DNA of 64,000 nt from Plantago ovata (Eukaryota; Streptophyta; Magnoliopsida; Lamiales; Plantaginaceae). A program made the translations under genes and the position numbers. The stretch is from assembly GCA_028274465.1 (NCBI GenBank), contig CM051455.1, forward strand, positions 89,114,871-89,178,870, given 5' to 3'. The notes under the pieces are model-generated. The model had not been told where the DNA came from, ran no database searches, and was given only the letters and a program-made list of their open reading frames with translations. Positions 19,069 through 31,715 of this stretch are shown piece by piece. Each line of letters begins with the position of its first letter. Positions within the stretch are counted from its first letter, which is position 1.

Positions 19069-19597
19069 TTCTTTATATAGAGCAAGAAGTTGTACGAAAA
19101 AGATAGTTTGCTTTTTGATCGGAGGTACAGTAGTTTCAGGCTAGAAATTGCAGAGAAAGGAAATGTGAGTTAAAGAATTTTGTCATTTCTCTAACTCCTT
19201 CTTTATATAGTGTCTCTGGTGTGTGAGAAACTCAATCGATTTGAGTTCTCAGCAAGGGTAAAACAGAGAAACACTGGAGATAGTGGAACATTTGCATTGA
19301 ATGCGTAGTGGCCCACTAACTAAAACCGTCAGAGCACTCTCTCTCTTTGTTTTGTTAGCCGTTAGATTAATAACTCCTTTCAATCAATGGCCACGATTGA
19401 ATTTCATGTCATGATTTATTGCGAGTTTATCTGTGCCAGCTTAACGTCACAAATTGATTTTACCGAGTAATAAGGGATAGATTGCTTGCTGAAATAGACA
19501 AGAATCTTTTCAGCGAGTTTGAATTAACAATCTAGCTTCTTGCTGAAAGTTCCCCCTTACTTAGATATCTCATAATTTCTAAGTTTAAAAGATATTT
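19069..19597 (-). promoter_or_regulatory. Region upstream of the third ORF with two TATA-like boxes (SIRE-B)
   Basis: On the sense strand a box of the form TATATAAAG lies about 5 nt before the ATG, and an upstream TATATAAAG (about 19200-19210) about 130 nt before it. The arrangement is the same in SIRE-A (60715 and 60835). There is no gene in this spacer. Confidence 0.4.
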
Positions 19598-19866
19598 CTG
19601 ATTTCCCGTATCAGTAAATTCTTTTTGCAATTTGAGACATCCTTTGGTAAAGTCTGAGAGATGAGGTTTTGCTCTTTCTCTGAATTCCTGTTTCAGAAAA
19701 TTCCTTTGATACTTGAATACCTGTTTCAGTATCTTATTGATTGTCTAAGTACCCGTCTCAGCAATCCTTAGATTCTTTCACTTACTGAGTTCCTGTCTCA
19801 GCAAGTGATCAAGTTTCCTAACAAATACCTGTTTTGAAGGAGTTACTTGTTGAATGCCCGTTTCAG
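19598..19866 (-). repeat. Stem-loop array in the pol to third-ORF spacer of SIRE-B
   Basis: Seven units of the 17-nt pattern CTGARACRGGNAYTCAG are on the sense strand. Examples on the plus strand are 19598-19614 (CTGATTTCCCGTATCAG) and 19785-19801 (CTGAGTTCCTGTCTCAG). The first unit of the array is lost in the pol deletion. See the SIRE-A copy at 59957-60316. Confidence 0.75.
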
Positions 19867-19928
19867 CAATCATGTTGTGACTTATCATTTCTTTAGAAGA
19901 AATCAGTGACTTGGTCTTTTGGACCAAG

Positions 19929-22451
19929 TCATGAGTTTGGCTTATTAGTCATGAGTTTGGCAAAATCCTCACAAAGTTGCTTGTCCTTAGATCCAAAAAT
20001 TATGTCATCCACATAAATTTGGACTAAGATTAATTTACCATCATGGTTCATGGTAAAAAGAGTTTTGTCAACTTCACCTTTCTTGAAACCATTTTCCAAC
20101 AAGAACTTAGCTAAGGTATCATACCATGCTCTTGGTGCTTGCTTTAGACCATATACAGCTTTCTGAAGCTTATATACCATCTTGGTTTCTGAGGGAAGTT
20201 CAAAGCCGGGGGGTTGTTCTAGGTAGACTTCTTCAGCAAGTTCACCATTTAAGAATGCACTCTTAACATCCATTTGGTAAACAATGAAGTCATTGTGAGC
20301 AGCAAAGGCCAAGAAAAGCCTAATAGCATCCAATCTTGCAACTGGAGCGTAAGACTCATCATAGTCCAATCCTTCAGTCTGACAGTAACCTTGAGCAACT
20401 AAGCGTGCTTTGTTTCTTGTTACTTCACCAGACTCGCTCAGCTTGTTTCTGAACATCCACTTTGTACCAATAGCTTTCTTATTTCCAGCAAGTGGCACAA
20501 GTTTCCAGACTTTGTTTCTTTCAAATTGATCCAATTCTTCTTGCATTGCCTTTATCCATTCAGAATGCTTCAAAGCTTCTTCTATGGTTTTAGGTTCAAT
20601 TTCTGAAACAAAGCAAGAGAATAAGGATTCTACTTCCACGACAGTTGCTTCTTCAGCAAGTCCTTGAGTAGCTTTGGATCTAGTCACTTGGCGTTTATTA
20701 ATATCGCCAATCATATCCGTAGAGGGATGATCTCTAATCCATTTATTAACAGGTTTCCTGTTTGTTGGATCAGGATATGTTTGCTCATCAGCATGTGACT
20801 CTTCAGTATGTACTTGTTCAGTGCTAGTGGGAATTTGTGTCTCTGCTGAGATTTGATCGTCAGCAACTGCTTGTTCAGCATTGCTGGGTTGAGATATTTC
20901 ATCAGCAGGCACTGGAGATTGCGTAATTTCAGCAACTTCCGGAGCAACCGCATCTTTTGCTTGAAATTCCTTGTCGTGAACTATATTCATCTTGTCATGA
21001 CTCGGGGGAGGAGAATCATTGTCAGAATCATCATTTAGTTCATTTGACTTGAATTGCCTAGCGTCAGATTCAGTTCTTTGCTCATGTATGATTAGCTTTT
21101 TCATACATTCTGATATTTCTTCTTCAGCAGGCACACCTTGCGTATTTTCGTAGAATACAACATGCACAGATTCTTCAATCTTTTGTGCCTTTTTGTTGTA
21201 AACTCTGTAAGCTTTACTATGCAAAGAGTAGCCAAGAAATATCGCTTCGTCTGCCTTTGGTTGAAATGTTCTTAGGTACTCTCTACCATTGTTAAGAACG
21301 AAACACTTGCAACCAAATACTCTTAGATGAGTGATGTTAGGAGGTCTTCCAACAAACAATTCATAAGGAGTTTTGTTGTATTCCTTAGTAATCAAACATC
21401 TATTCTGAGTATAGCAAGCGGTATTAATCGCTTCAACCCAGTAAGCCTCACTTATTTCAGTGTCAGCAAGCATTGTTCTTGCGGCTTCCTTCAGGGTACG
21501 ATTCTTCCGTTCAGCAACACCATTTTGCTGTGGTGTCCTTACTGAGTATAACTGATGTTGAATACCTTTGGAGGTACAATATTCAGTTATGTACTGGTTT
21601 ACAAACTCAGTACCATGGTCTGTCCTTATGACTCTTACCTTGTCATTTTTTATGACTTCAAGTTTATTCAGCAAGTTAGGTATCTCAGTCTTGGTTTCAG
21701 ATTTGTGCTTGATGAATACTACCCAAGTGAATCTTGAATAGTCATCTACCACGACTAGACCATACTTCTTACCAGCATAGCTTGTTGAAGAAGATTCAAA
21801 CAAGTCCATGTGCAAGAGTTGTAAAGGTTTTGTAGTTGACGGTACTGCCTTGTTCTTGAAAGAGGATTTGGTTTGCTTTCCTTGCTGACATGCATTGCAA
21901 ACACCATCCTTCTTAAAAGTAACCCTAGGTAATCCAACTACAAGTGCCTTTTTAGACAGCTTATTCAGCGTCTTGAAGTTTAGATGACTTGTTCGTTTAT
22001 GCCATAACCATGCTTTTTCAGCAAGGCAATCATGATCTGAGACCAGGCATTTTTCAACGTTTGCTGAAGACCAATCAACGGTGTACAATCCTCCTGATCT
22101 TCTTGCAATCATTATAACCTTTTTAGTCTCAAAATCTACAAGTTTACATTCATCACTTTTAATTTCGATGAAGTATCCTTTGTCAGCAAATTGACTCATG
22201 CTGAAAAGGTTAAACTTAAGATTTTTGACAGAAAGAACTCCAGAAATGGTTATACATCCCAACTTCACATCACCATAGCCTTTTGTAGATCCGGAGCCTC
22301 CACCAGCAAACCTTATTGTTGGACCTTTAGACCACCGTCTATAGTTTATAAGGTTATTCTTGTTGCCCGTCATGTGCTTTCCACAACCACTATCAAAGTG
22401 CCAGATTGCATCGTTTGTCTCCGTGGCTGCAGTCTGCACAATCAAGAGCAA
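19929..22451 (-). pseudogene. SIRE-B pol, lacking the end of reverse transcriptase and all of RNase H
   Basis: This is an 840-codon frame with protease ([13 protein letters not shown]), integrase ([18 protein letters not shown] in [16 protein letters not shown] and [11 protein letters not shown]) and reverse transcriptase with [10 protein letters not shown] and YVDDIIFG. After LMTNK the frame ends. Compared with SIRE-A about 935 bp are missing, and the deletion joint holds a 14-bp repeat (GTCATGAGTTTGGC at 19928-19941 and 19948-19961). The frame has no ATG at its start and is in a different frame from gag, separated from the gag stop by a few nucleotides. Confidence 0.85.
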
Positions 22452-22456
22452 ACAAG

Positions 22457-24877
22457 TTAATTATCCATTGATGGATGTCCATTAACATGTTCAAGAATGC
22501 GTCCAGTGGAAACCCAAGTCTGAAGTTTTTCAACTTTGACTTGTTTTCTACTTGCTGAGGAACTAGGAGGTTTTGAGCTAAAAGACTTTTGACTCGTGCT
22601 GGTCAAATCCACTTTCTGATGTGGTGTCTTGCTCTGTTGACCTTTTTGCTGAACGTACTTTTCAATAAGTTCTTTTCTAGCAAGGTTCCTTCTAGTCCTA
22701 GCATTGGGAGTCTTTTCAGAACTCTTAGGCTTGGTTTTCTTCATCTCTTTGAAGTATCTTTGCTGACTTTGCTTATACTCATGAAAGAGTTGACTTTGCT
22801 TGGTTTTGAAACCGAGTCCACTCTTTGGAGAATGCTGAGCTTCAGCATCAGCAACCTTACTTGATTCAGGTTTGTCAGCAAAGGACTTCTGATTACTTTT
22901 GGTAATCTTGCCTTTAGACTTAACAACTTGCTTTTCAGCAACTTGTTTGGCGGAATGCTTCACGGCATTCTTTTTCTTTCCAGTTTGCTTCACAGCAACC
23001 TGTTTTCCTTTTAAAGTCTTGTTACTTTGAGCAGCAACAGCGGGCTTTATGGTCATAGGTACTTGATTGCATGTTTCAGCAACTTTAGTTTGACTAAACT
23101 GATAGATCACTGGTGGACTACTATCAGTAGCACGTACAAAGGAGATAGGTGATTTATCTTTTCTCAAGATTTCTACGTTATCACCTTCACACGTTGCTCC
23201 TAAACCTTCTTTCTGAGATGGATCTCTCAAATAAGAGTTTAGTTCAGTCAGCGTATTACTCGCTTCCATATAAGATTTGAAATTGATTTTCATCTTTTTC
23301 ATTTCTTGGATTTCAGCAAGTAACTTTAGAATTGACGACTGATACTCTTCTAATTCTAACGCCATTTGAGAATTTTTCTCCGCAGCCTCAGCAATCAACT
23401 TCTTAAGACGCCTTATTTCAGCATCCTTTTCTTCTGTCTCTTCCTTCAGCAAAACGTACTTTTCAGTAGTTTGCTTGGTCAGAGTTTCAGCAAGTTGAAG
23501 TCTTTCTTGCTGTTTGCTGAGAGTTTTCTCAAATCTTTCGATTTCTCCTTGAATCTTGTCAAGGTCAATCTCGTCTTCACTTTCTGAATCAGAGTCAGAG
23601 GTAGAATCATTTACCTGACCGGCCATGAGGCAGAATTCGTAGTTCGACACGTCTGGATAAGCTTCCATAGCTATTCCACACACTTCTTTGCCAATCTCCA
23701 CGTCTAGAGTGGCTTCCTCATCGTCGGTGTCTGAACTTTCATCCTCACTGTCCTCGGAGCTTGTCTCAATGCATACTGCATCGATTTTTGCTTGAAGCTT
23801 CTTCTTTTCTTCAGCAATGAAAGCTCTTTTGAACTTCTTCTTCTTTTCAGCAGATTTGCCTTTCAACAAGGGGCAATTTGCTTTGAAGTGTCCAGGCTTT
23901 TTGCAGTAAAAACATAGATCATTTCCAATTGCTGGCTCTTCTGATGATTTAGCTTGCTGAGCTTGCTTGTTCAGCGAGCTAGTGTCATTCTTGTACTTAT
24001 GGTAGTTATTACCAAGATGCTTTTTCAGCTTCTCTTTTGCTTTTCGCCTTTCAAGTTCCTTACTGATGAATTTCTTCATGTTTTTAACAACTAAAGCATT
24101 TTCATCAGCAGGCTCTTTATCATTCTTCTTTTCAGAAGATGACGGCTTTGCAGCAAGAGCAATGTTTTGCGATTTTTCAGCAAACACATTTTCTCTTTGC
24201 TTTGTCTCATAGTTGACAGTAGCAAGATGAGAGAACAACTCAGTTGGTGTAATGTCAGGCATTCCTTGATTGTAATAGAAATTCTGAGTATGAATCCATT
24301 CTTGATTCAAACTCCTGATGATAGTTTTCACTTTCTCAGAATCTGAATAAAAATTTCCAACACCCAGTGCTGCCATTTCACTAACAAGAGTTGTGAATCT
24401 GAAGTCCAAGTCTTCTAGTGACTCGTTAGCACCTTGCTTAAAGTTTTGAAACTTCAGCTTAAGTACTTCAAGTTTGTTTTCCTTGGTCTTGTCAGATCCA
24501 GCACAAAGATCTTGAACCATTTTCCAAGCCTCCTTAGCAGTCTTAGCACCCCACAGTTTGCACTGTATGGTATCCGGAGTTGATCTGATGATGATATTTC
24601 TTGCTTGGCCATCAAGACGGAATCTCTTAGCTTCGTCAGAAGTCAATTCCTCTCTTGGTTTTGGCACAACAGTATCTGAAGGTTCGCCTTGGATGGTTTC
24701 CTTTCCAGCTTCAGTGGTTCTATGAGGGAAACTTCTTACAACCTTGGTGATTTTGATAGGTCCATCATTAATGACGGTGACCATCTCATCACTAATGGCC
24801 TCAAGATGTAACATCATGTTGTTTCGCCATTTCTCGTAATTTTCCAGCTTCAGCAAGGGAGCATCTCCTAAAGACAT
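22457..24877 (-). CDS. SIRE-B gag, 806 codons, intact
   Basis: It starts [17 protein letters not shown]. Residues about 60-215 match the copia gag-polypeptide type ([38 protein letters not shown]). A basic region is followed by the zinc knuckle [16 protein letters not shown] at about residue 325, an acidic block ([17 protein letters not shown]), a long predicted coiled coil at about 460-560 (heptad-rich, [17 protein letters not shown] and onward), and a lysine-rich C-terminal third. It is much longer than a typical plant copia gag because of the coiled coil and the basic tail. The start is supported by the same ATG in SIRE-A and SIRE-C. Confidence 0.85.
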   Translation of the reverse strand: MSLGDAPLLKLENYEKWRNNMMLHLEAISDEMVTVINDGPIKITKVVRSFPHRTTEAGKETIQGEPSDTVVPKPREELTSDEAKRFRLDGQARNIIIRSTPDTIQCKLWGAKTAKEAWKMVQDLCAGSDKTKENKLEVLKLKFQNFKQGANESLEDLDFRFTTLVSEMAALGVGNFYSDSEKVKTIIRSLNQEWIHTQNFYYNQGMPDITPTELFSHLATVNYETKQRENVFAEKSQNIALAAKPSSSEKKNDKEPADENALVVKNMKKFISKELERRKAKEKLKKHLGNNYHKYKNDTSSLNKQAQQAKSSEEPAIGNDLCFYCKKPGHFKANCPLLKGKSAEKKKKFKRAFIAEEKKKLQAKIDAVCIETSSEDSEDESSDTDDEEATLDVEIGKEVCGIAMEAYPDVSNYEFCLMAGQVNDSTSDSDSESEDEIDLDKIQGEIERFEKTLSKQQERLQLAETLTKQTTEKYVLLKEETEEKDAEIRRLKKLIAEAAEKNSQMALELEEYQSSILKLLAEIQEMKKMKINFKSYMEASNTLTELNSYLRDPSQKEGLGATCEGDNVEILRKDKSPISFVRATDSSPPVIYQFSQTKVAETCNQVPMTIKPAVAAQSNKTLKGKQVAVKQTGKKKNAVKHSAKQVAEKQVVKSKGKITKSNQKSFADKPESSKVADAEAQHSPKSGLGFKTKQSQLFHEYKQSQQRYFKEMKKTKPKSSEKTPNARTRRNLARKELIEKYVQQKGQQSKTPHQKVDLTSTSQKSFSSKPPSSSASRKQVKVEKLQTWVSTGRILEHVNGHPSMDN

Positions 24878-24974
24878 CCTGTCAGCAAAGCACTACCAAA
24901 CTTGATCAAATGAAAGTGATTTAAGGAAAGCACTTAAGGGGATCTAGGTTCAGTGCAGAAGGCTAAAGAACCTC

Positions 24975-24986
24975 GCTCTGATACCA
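24975..24986 (-). promoter_or_regulatory. Primer-binding site, tRNA-Met type (SIRE-B)
   Basis: TGGTATCAGAGC on the minus strand, 2 nt from the LTR end at 24989. Confidence 0.85.
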
Positions 24987-24988
24987 CT

Positions 24989-26680
24989 TGTTGGTCCCTT
25001 TAAACAACAAGAAAAGACTAGAGGGGGGGGGTGAATAGTCTTTTCAAACTTTTGTCGTTTAAAACTTTCTCAGCAAGTACTTATTACTTTTCAGTAATGA
25101 GGTTGCTGAAACTTAACTTTCTCAGCAAGCGTAAGTTACTTTACAGTAGCTTGGTTTGCTGATACTTAAAATCAGAGAGCGGAAGTCTTTGAAACAATAA
25201 GTGCTTTTTCAGCAAGTAAAGTGTTTCAGCAAGTGATGTGAGTGACTGTGTATAATACAGAAATAATTTGCTGAAAGCTAAATGCAGTAAGTAAATCACA
25301 CAAACACTTTTAGAGTGGTATCTGAGAGTGGCGTAATCTCCCAACTAATCCACTTTGTCCTTTCTAGGACTGAATCCACTAAAATATGATTGAGGTTCCT
25401 TACAATCTCCTATCTAAAGCGGTTCAACAGAAACCAAAGCACACTTGCTTTGTTTCCAACCTAAACTAGAGAACTCAACCTTGTTCTCCACCAAACTTGG
25501 TACTTTTAATCAGCAAAACTATGCTTGATTAAGTTCCCCCTGAATATCACGCCTGAAAGGGTGTATTTTCAGTTAGAGAGTTTTGGGGTGAGATAACTTA
25601 ATTATAACTTATTCAGTTACAACAAGTAATCTAAGAAACACAACTTGAAATACTTTGCAGTAAACAAGTTTGATTGTTTCTGGTGTCAAGACTTGTTCTT
25701 GTTCGAAAGAAAGAACACTTAACTAATTTCTTAGCCGAGTTTGTTCTACTTCTTCACAAGTAGCTTTTTCAAGCTTTAAGTCTTGGAACGGATCAATGGC
25801 AGTAAGAGAGTTTGAAGGTTTGTGAGTTTTAAGCACAAGTGAGAGTTTGATCACGTTGTTAACACACTTCAACTCTTCACCTGATGACCTCTATTTATAG
25901 TGCAAGTAAGGAGCCGTTTGAATTTCAAATCCTAAGGCTTTTGTTCCTTAACATGTCACTATCTTGCTTTTGTACTTTCAGCAGCAACCTTTGTTTGTCT
26001 TCTAGTCTTCATGTCCTTTGTGTAAGCTTTGCATTAAATGCACCTTTGAATAGAATTCAAACAGTAACATTGGAGCGCAAAATCACGTACATTCAGCAAG
26101 AGGTCACATATGTTCATCAGCAAGTGTTTATTCTCAGTTTCAGCAAGCACAACCTACTCTGTCTTTCAGATTTTCACTTATGCAATGCTGTTGCTGAAAA
26201 TTTCACTTTCTGAGCAACACGTGTCTTACCAGTCTTCAGCAATCTTCAAGTCTTCAAGATTCTGACCGGTTTCTTATTTGCTTCAATAATTTGTTTGTAA
26301 TAAACAAAATACATCTTCAGCAAATACTTCAATAGGTCATTTTCTTTTCAGAAAATCAAAGCTAAGCATCAATAAGATAATTTCTTTTCAGAAAATAAAA
26401 TACATCATACGCTAAGGTGTGAATAGATTAATTTCTTTTTTAGAAATTAAGGTACGTCATCCACTTAAGTGTCAACAAATTATTTTCTTCTCAGAAAACA
26501 AAATGCGTCATACACCAAGATAAAAGCTTATCTAACACCTATCTAAGTTATCAGCAAACGTTCCTCTTTTACAATGTCCTTTAAAAATCTAAAATCCTAT
26601 GGACCTTAAAAGTACTAGTTACTGGACAGTTCTTAATTTAGCATGGTTAATTGCTCATCAAAATTACAAGTTTCCTAACA
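24989..26680 (-). repeat. 5' LTR of SIRE-B
   Basis: It runs TGTTAGGAAACTTG (26680) to CCAACA (24989), 1,692 bp. It contains the U3 repeats with TGACG motifs (about 26335-26525), a TATA box (tataaata, minus, about 25890-25897) and a 10-bp stem-loop with a homopolymer loop near the end (about 25011-25045). The partner LTR is 55457-57181. Confidence 0.85.
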
Positions 26681-26685
26681 GTTGT
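26681..26685. other. Target-site duplication of SIRE-B, left copy
   Basis: GTTGT on the plus strand (ACAAC on the minus strand). The partner is ACAAC at 57182-57186. Both are part of the SIRE-A pol reading (cctttACAAC / ACAACtcttgc). Confidence 0.85.
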
Positions 26686-27314
26686 AAAGGTTTTGTAGTT
26701 GACGGTACTGCCTTGTTCTTGAAAGAAGATTTGGTTTGCTTTCCTTGCTGACATGCATTGCAAACACCATCCTTCTTAAAAGTAACCCTAGGTAATCCAA
26801 CTACAAGTGCCTTTTTAGACAGCTTATTCAGCGTCTTGAAGTTTAGATGACTTGTTCGTTTATGCCATAACCATGCTTTTTCAGCAAGGCAATCATGATC
26901 TGAGACCAGGCATTTTTCAACGTTTGCTGAAGACCAATCAACGGTGTACAATCCTCCTGATCTTCTTGCAATCATTATAACCTTTTTAGTCTCAAAATCT
27001 ACAAGTTTACATTCATCACTTTTAATTTCGATGAAGTATCCTTTGTCAGCAAATTGACTCATGCTGAAAAGGTTAAACTTAAGATTTTTGACATAAAGAA
27101 CTCCAGAAATGGTTATACATCCCAACTTCACATCACCATAGCCTTTTGTAGATCCGGAGCCTCCACCAGCAAACCTTATTGTTGGACCTTTAGACCACCG
27201 TCTATAGTTTATAAGGTTATTCTTGTTGCCCGTCATGTGCTTTCCACAGCCACTATCAAAGTGCCAGATTGCATCGTTTGTCTCCGTGGCTGCAGTCTGC
27301 ACAATCAAGAGCAA
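26686..27314 (-). pseudogene. SIRE-A pol, N-terminal fragment
   Basis: About 210 codons cover protease ([13 protein letters not shown]) and the zinc-binding part of integrase (HKRTSHLNF...[14 protein letters not shown]), ending at the SIRE-B insertion. The remainder starts at 57187 on the plus strand. As in SIRE-B, the frame opens without an ATG. Confidence 0.85.
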
Positions 27315-27319
27315 ACAAG

Positions 27320-29739
27320 TTAATTATCCATTGATGGATGTGCATTAACATGTTCAAGAATGCGTCCAGTGGAAACCCAAGTCTGAAGTTTTTCAACTTT
27401 GACTTGTTTTCTACTTGCTGAGGAACTAGGAGGTTTTGAGCTAAAAGACTTTTGACTCGTGCTGGTCAAATCCACTTTCTGATGTGGTGTCTTGCTCTGT
27501 TGACCTTTTTGCTGAACATACTTTTCAGTAAGTTCTTTTCTAGCAAGGTTCCTTCTAGTCCTAGCATTGGGAGTCTTTTCAGAACTCTTAGGCTTGGTTT
27601 TCTTCATCTCTTTGAAGTATCTTTGCTGACTTTGCTTATACTCATGAAAGAGTTGACTTTGTTTGGTTTTGAAACCGAGTCCACTCTTTGGAGAATGCTG
27701 AGCTTTAGCATCAGCAACCTTTCTTGATTCAGGTTTGTCAGCAAAGGATTTCTGATTCTTTTGGTAATCTTGCCTTTAGACTTAACAACTTGCTTTTCAG
27801 CAACTTGTTTGGCGGAATGCTTCACGGCATTCTTTTTCTTTCCAGTTTGCTTCACAGCAACCTGTTTTCCTTTTATAGTCTTGTTACTTTGAGCAGCAAC
27901 AGCGGGCTTTATGGTCATAGGTACTTGATTGCATGTTTCAGCAACTTTAGTTTGACCAAACTGATAGATCACTGGTGGACTACTATCAGTAGCACGTACA
28001 AAGGAGATAGGTGATTTATCTTTTCTCAAGATTTCTACGTTATCACCTTCACACATTGCTCCTAAACCTTCTTTCTGAGATGGATCTCTCAAATAAGAGT
28101 TTAGTTCAGTCAGCGTATTACTCGCTTCCACATAAGATTTGAAATTGATTTTCATCTTTTTCATTTCTTGGATTTCAGCAAGTAACTTTAGAATTGAGGA
28201 CTGATACTCTTCTAATTCTAACGCCATTTGAGAATTTTTCTCTGCAGCCTCAGCAATCAACTTCTTAAGACGCCTTATTTCAGCATCCTTTTCTTCTGTC
28301 TCTTCCTTCAGCAATACGTACTTTTCAGTAGTTTGCTTGGTCAGAGTTTCAGCAAGTTGAAGTTTTTCTTGCTGTTTGCTGAGAGTTTTCTCAAATCTTT
28401 CGATTTCTCCTTGAATCTTGTCAAGGTCAATTTCGTCTTCACTGTCTGAATCTGAGTCAGGGGTAGAATCATTTACCTGACCGGCCATGAGGCAGAATTC
28501 GTAGTTTGACACATCTGGATAAGCTTCCATAGCTATTCCACACACTTCTTTGCCAATCTCCACATCTAGAGTGTCTTCCTCATCGTCGGTGTCTGAACTT
28601 TCATCCTCACTGTCTTCGGAGCTTGTCTCAATGCACAATGCATCGATTTTTGCTTGAAGCTTCTTCTTTTCTTCAGCGATGAAAGCTCTTTTGAACTTTT
28701 TCTTCTTTTCAGCAGATTTGCCTTTCAGCAAGGGGCAATTAACTTTGAAGTGTCCAGGCTTTTTGCAGTAAAAACATAGATCATTTCCAACTGCTGGCTC
28801 TTCTGATGATGTAGCTTGCTGAGCTTGCTTGTTCAGCGAGCTAGTGTCATTCTTGTACTTATGGTAGTTATTACCAAGATGCTTTTTCAGCTTCTCTTTT
28901 GCTTTTCGCCTTTCAAGTTCCTTACTGATGAATTTCTTCATGTTTTTAACAACTAAAGCATTTTCATCAGCAGACTCTTTATCATTCTTCTTTTCAGAAG
29001 ATGACGGCTTTGCAGCAAGAGCAATGTTTTGCGATTTTTCAGCAAACACATTTTCTCTTTGCTTTGTCTCATAGTTGACAGTAGCAAGATTAGAGAACAA
29101 CTCAGTTGGTGTAATGTCAGGCATTCCTTGATTATAATAGAAATTTTGAGTATGGATCCATTCTTGATTCAAACTCCTGATGATAGTTTTCACTTTCTCA
29201 GAATCTGAATAAAAATTTCCAACACCCAGTGCTGCCATTTCACTAACAAGAGTTGTGAATCTGAAGTCCAAGTCTTCCAGTGACTCGTTAGCACCTTGCT
29301 TAAAGTTTTGAAACTTCAGCTTAAGTACTTCAAGTTTGTTTTCCTTGGTCTTGTCAGATCCAGCACAAAGATCTTGAACCATTTTCCAAGCCTCCTTAGC
29401 AGTCTTAGCACCCCACAGTTTGCACTGTATGGTATCCGGAGTTGATCTGATGATGATATTTCTTGCTTGGCCATCAAGACGGAATCTCTTAGCTTCGTCA
29501 GAAGTCCATTCCTCTCTTGGTTTTGGCACAATAGTATCTGAAGGTTCGCCTTGGATGGTTTCCTTTCCAGCTTCAGTGGTTCTATGAGGGAAACTCCTTT
29601 CAACCTTGGTGATCTTGATAGGTCCATCATTAATGACGGTGACCATCTCATCACTAATGGCCTCAAGATGTAACATCATGTTGTTTCGCCATTTCTCGTA
29701 ATTTTCCAGCTTCAGCAAGGGAGCATCTCCTAGAGACAT
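27320..29739 (-). pseudogene. SIRE-A gag with one frameshift
   Basis: It is nearly identical to SIRE-B gag, with the same start and zinc knuckle ([16 protein letters not shown]). A one-base deletion near 27756 shifts the frame in the basic C-terminal third; the original frame resumes as the segment 27607-27320. Confidence 0.85.
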
Positions 29740-29837
29740 CCTGTCAGCAAAGCACTACCAAACTGATCAAGTGAAAGAGATTTACGGAAAGCACTTAAGG
29801 GGATCTAGGTTCAGTGCAGAAGGCTAAAGAACCTCCT

Positions 29838-29849
29838 GCTCTGATACCA
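29838..29849 (-). promoter_or_regulatory. Primer-binding site, tRNA-Met type (SIRE-A)
   Basis: TGGTATCAGAGC on the minus strand, next to the LTR end at 29852. Confidence 0.85.
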
Positions 29850-29851
29850 CT

Positions 29852-31543
29852 TGTTGGTCCCTTTAAACAACAAGAAAAGACTAGAGGGGGGGGTGAATAG
29901 TCTTTTCAAACTTTTGTCGTTTAAAACTTTCTCAGCAAGTACTTATTACTTTTCAGTAATGAGGTTGCTGATACTTAACTTTCTCAGCAAGCGTAAGTTA
30001 CTTTACAGTAGCTTGGTTTGCTGATACTTAAAATCAGAGAGCGGAAGTCTTTGAAACGATAAGTGCTTTTTCAGCAAGTAAAGTGTTTCAGCAAGTGATG
30101 TGAGTGACTGTGTACAAACAGATATAATTTGCTGAAAGCTAAATGCAGTAAGTAAATCACACAAACGCTTTTAGAGTGGTATCTGAGAGTGGCGTAATCT
30201 CCCAACTAATTCACTTTGTCCTTTCTAGGACTGAATCCACTAAGATATGATTGAGGTTCCTTACAATCTCCTATCTAAAGCGATTCAACAGAAACCAAAG
30301 CACACTTGCTTTGTCTCCAACCTAAACTAGAGAACTCAACCTTGTTCTCCACCAAACTTGGTACTTTTAATCAGCAAAACTATGCTCGATTAAGTTCCCC
30401 CTGAATATCACGCCTGAAAGGGTGTATTTTCAGTTAGAGAGTTTTGGGGTGAGATAACTTAATTATAACTTATTCAGTTACAACAAGTAATCTAAGAAAC
30501 ACAACTTGGAATACTTTGCAGTAAACAAGTTTGATTGTTTCTGGTGTCAAGACTTGTTCTTGTTCGAAAGAAAGAACACTTAACTAATTTCTTAGCCGAG
30601 TTTGTTCTACTTCTTCACAAGTAGCTTTTTCAAGCTTTAAGTCTTGGAACGGATCAATGGCAGTAAGAGAGTTTGAAGGTTTGTGAGTTTTAAGCACAAG
30701 TGAGAGTTTGATCACGTTGTTGACACACTTCAACTCTTTGCCGGATGACCTCTATTTATAGTGCAAGTAAGGAGCCGTTTGAATTTCAAATCCTAAGGCT
30801 TTTGTTCCTTAACATGTCACTATCTTGCTTTTGTACTTTCAGCAGCAACCTTTGTTTGTCTTCTAGTCTTCATGTCCTTTGTGTAAGCTTTGCATTAAAT
30901 GCACCTTTGAATAGAATTCAAACAGTAACTTTGGAGCGCAAAATCACGTACATTCAGCAAGAGGTCACATGTGTTCATCAGCAAATGTTCATTCTCAGTT
31001 TCAGCAAGCACAACCTACTCTGTCTTTCAGATTTTCACTTATGCAATGCTGTTGCTGAAAATTTCACTTTCTGAGCAACACGTGCCTTACCAGTCTTCAG
31101 CAATCTTCAAGTCTTCAAGTCTTCAAATTCTTCAAGTCTTCAGATCTTCAAAAGTCTTCAAGATTCTGACCGGTTTCTTATTTGCTTCAATAATTTGTTT
31201 GTAATAAACAAAATACATCTTCAGCAAATGCTTCAATAGGTCATTTTCTTTTCAGAAAATAAGTTACATCAAAGCTAAGCATCAATAAGATATTTTCTTT
31301 TCAAAAAATAAAATACATCATACGCTAAAGTGTCAATAGATTAATTTCTTTACAGAAATTAAAGTACGTCATCCACCACAATAAAAACTTATCTAACACC
31401 TATCTAAGTCATCAGAAAACGTTCCTCTTTTACAATGTCCTTTAAAAATTCTAAAATCCTATGGACCTTAAGAGTACTAGTTACTGGACTGTTCTTAATT
31501 TAGCATGGTTAGTTGCTCATCAAAATTACAAGTTTCCTAACAG
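29852..31543 (-). repeat. 5' LTR of SIRE-A
   Basis: TGTTAGG to CCAACA, 1,692 bp, very similar to the SIRE-B LTRs. It differs in the copy number of a CTTCAAGT-type minisatellite (31098-31162, longer here) and lacks one of the U3 repeats. The TATA box is at about 30755 on the minus strand. Confidence 0.85.
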
Positions 31544-31605
31544 AAAAGACTATTCACCCCCCCCCCCCCTCTAGTCTTTTCTTGTTCTTTAAAGGGACCA
31601 ACAAG

Positions 31606-31617
31606 TGGTATCAGAGC
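31606..31617 (+). promoter_or_regulatory. Primer-binding site, tRNA-Met type (SIRE-C)
   Basis: TGGTATCAGAGC, 2 nt after the LTR end CCAACA at 31603. Confidence 0.85.
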
Positions 31618-31715
31618 TGGACGTTCTTTAACCTTCAGCACTGAACCTAGATCCCCTTAGGTGCTTTTCGTAAATCACTCTCACTTGATCAGTTTGGTAG
31701 TGTTTTGCTGACAGG

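Larger units (their letters stand above)
17955..26680 (-). mobile_element. SIRE-B: left part (5' LTR, gag, pol, start of third ORF)
   Basis: On the minus strand: LTR 26680-24989, Met primer site, gag 24877-22457, pol 22451-19929, spacer with a stem-loop array, and third ORF from 19068 to the inversion junction at 17955. It continues on the plus strand at 51016-57181. It is flanked by GTTGT at 26681-26685, matched by ACAAC at 57182-57186. The element is inserted into the pol gene of SIRE-A, a close relative. Confidence 0.85.
26681..31543 (-). mobile_element. SIRE-A: left part (5' LTR, gag, start of pol)
   Basis: On the minus strand: LTR 31543-29852, primer site, gag 29739-27320, and pol 27314 to 26681, where SIRE-B is inserted. 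The rest of SIRE-A is at 57182-64000 on the plus strand. SIRE-A itself is inserted in the 5' LTR of SIRE-C (31544 onward). Confidence 0.85.
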
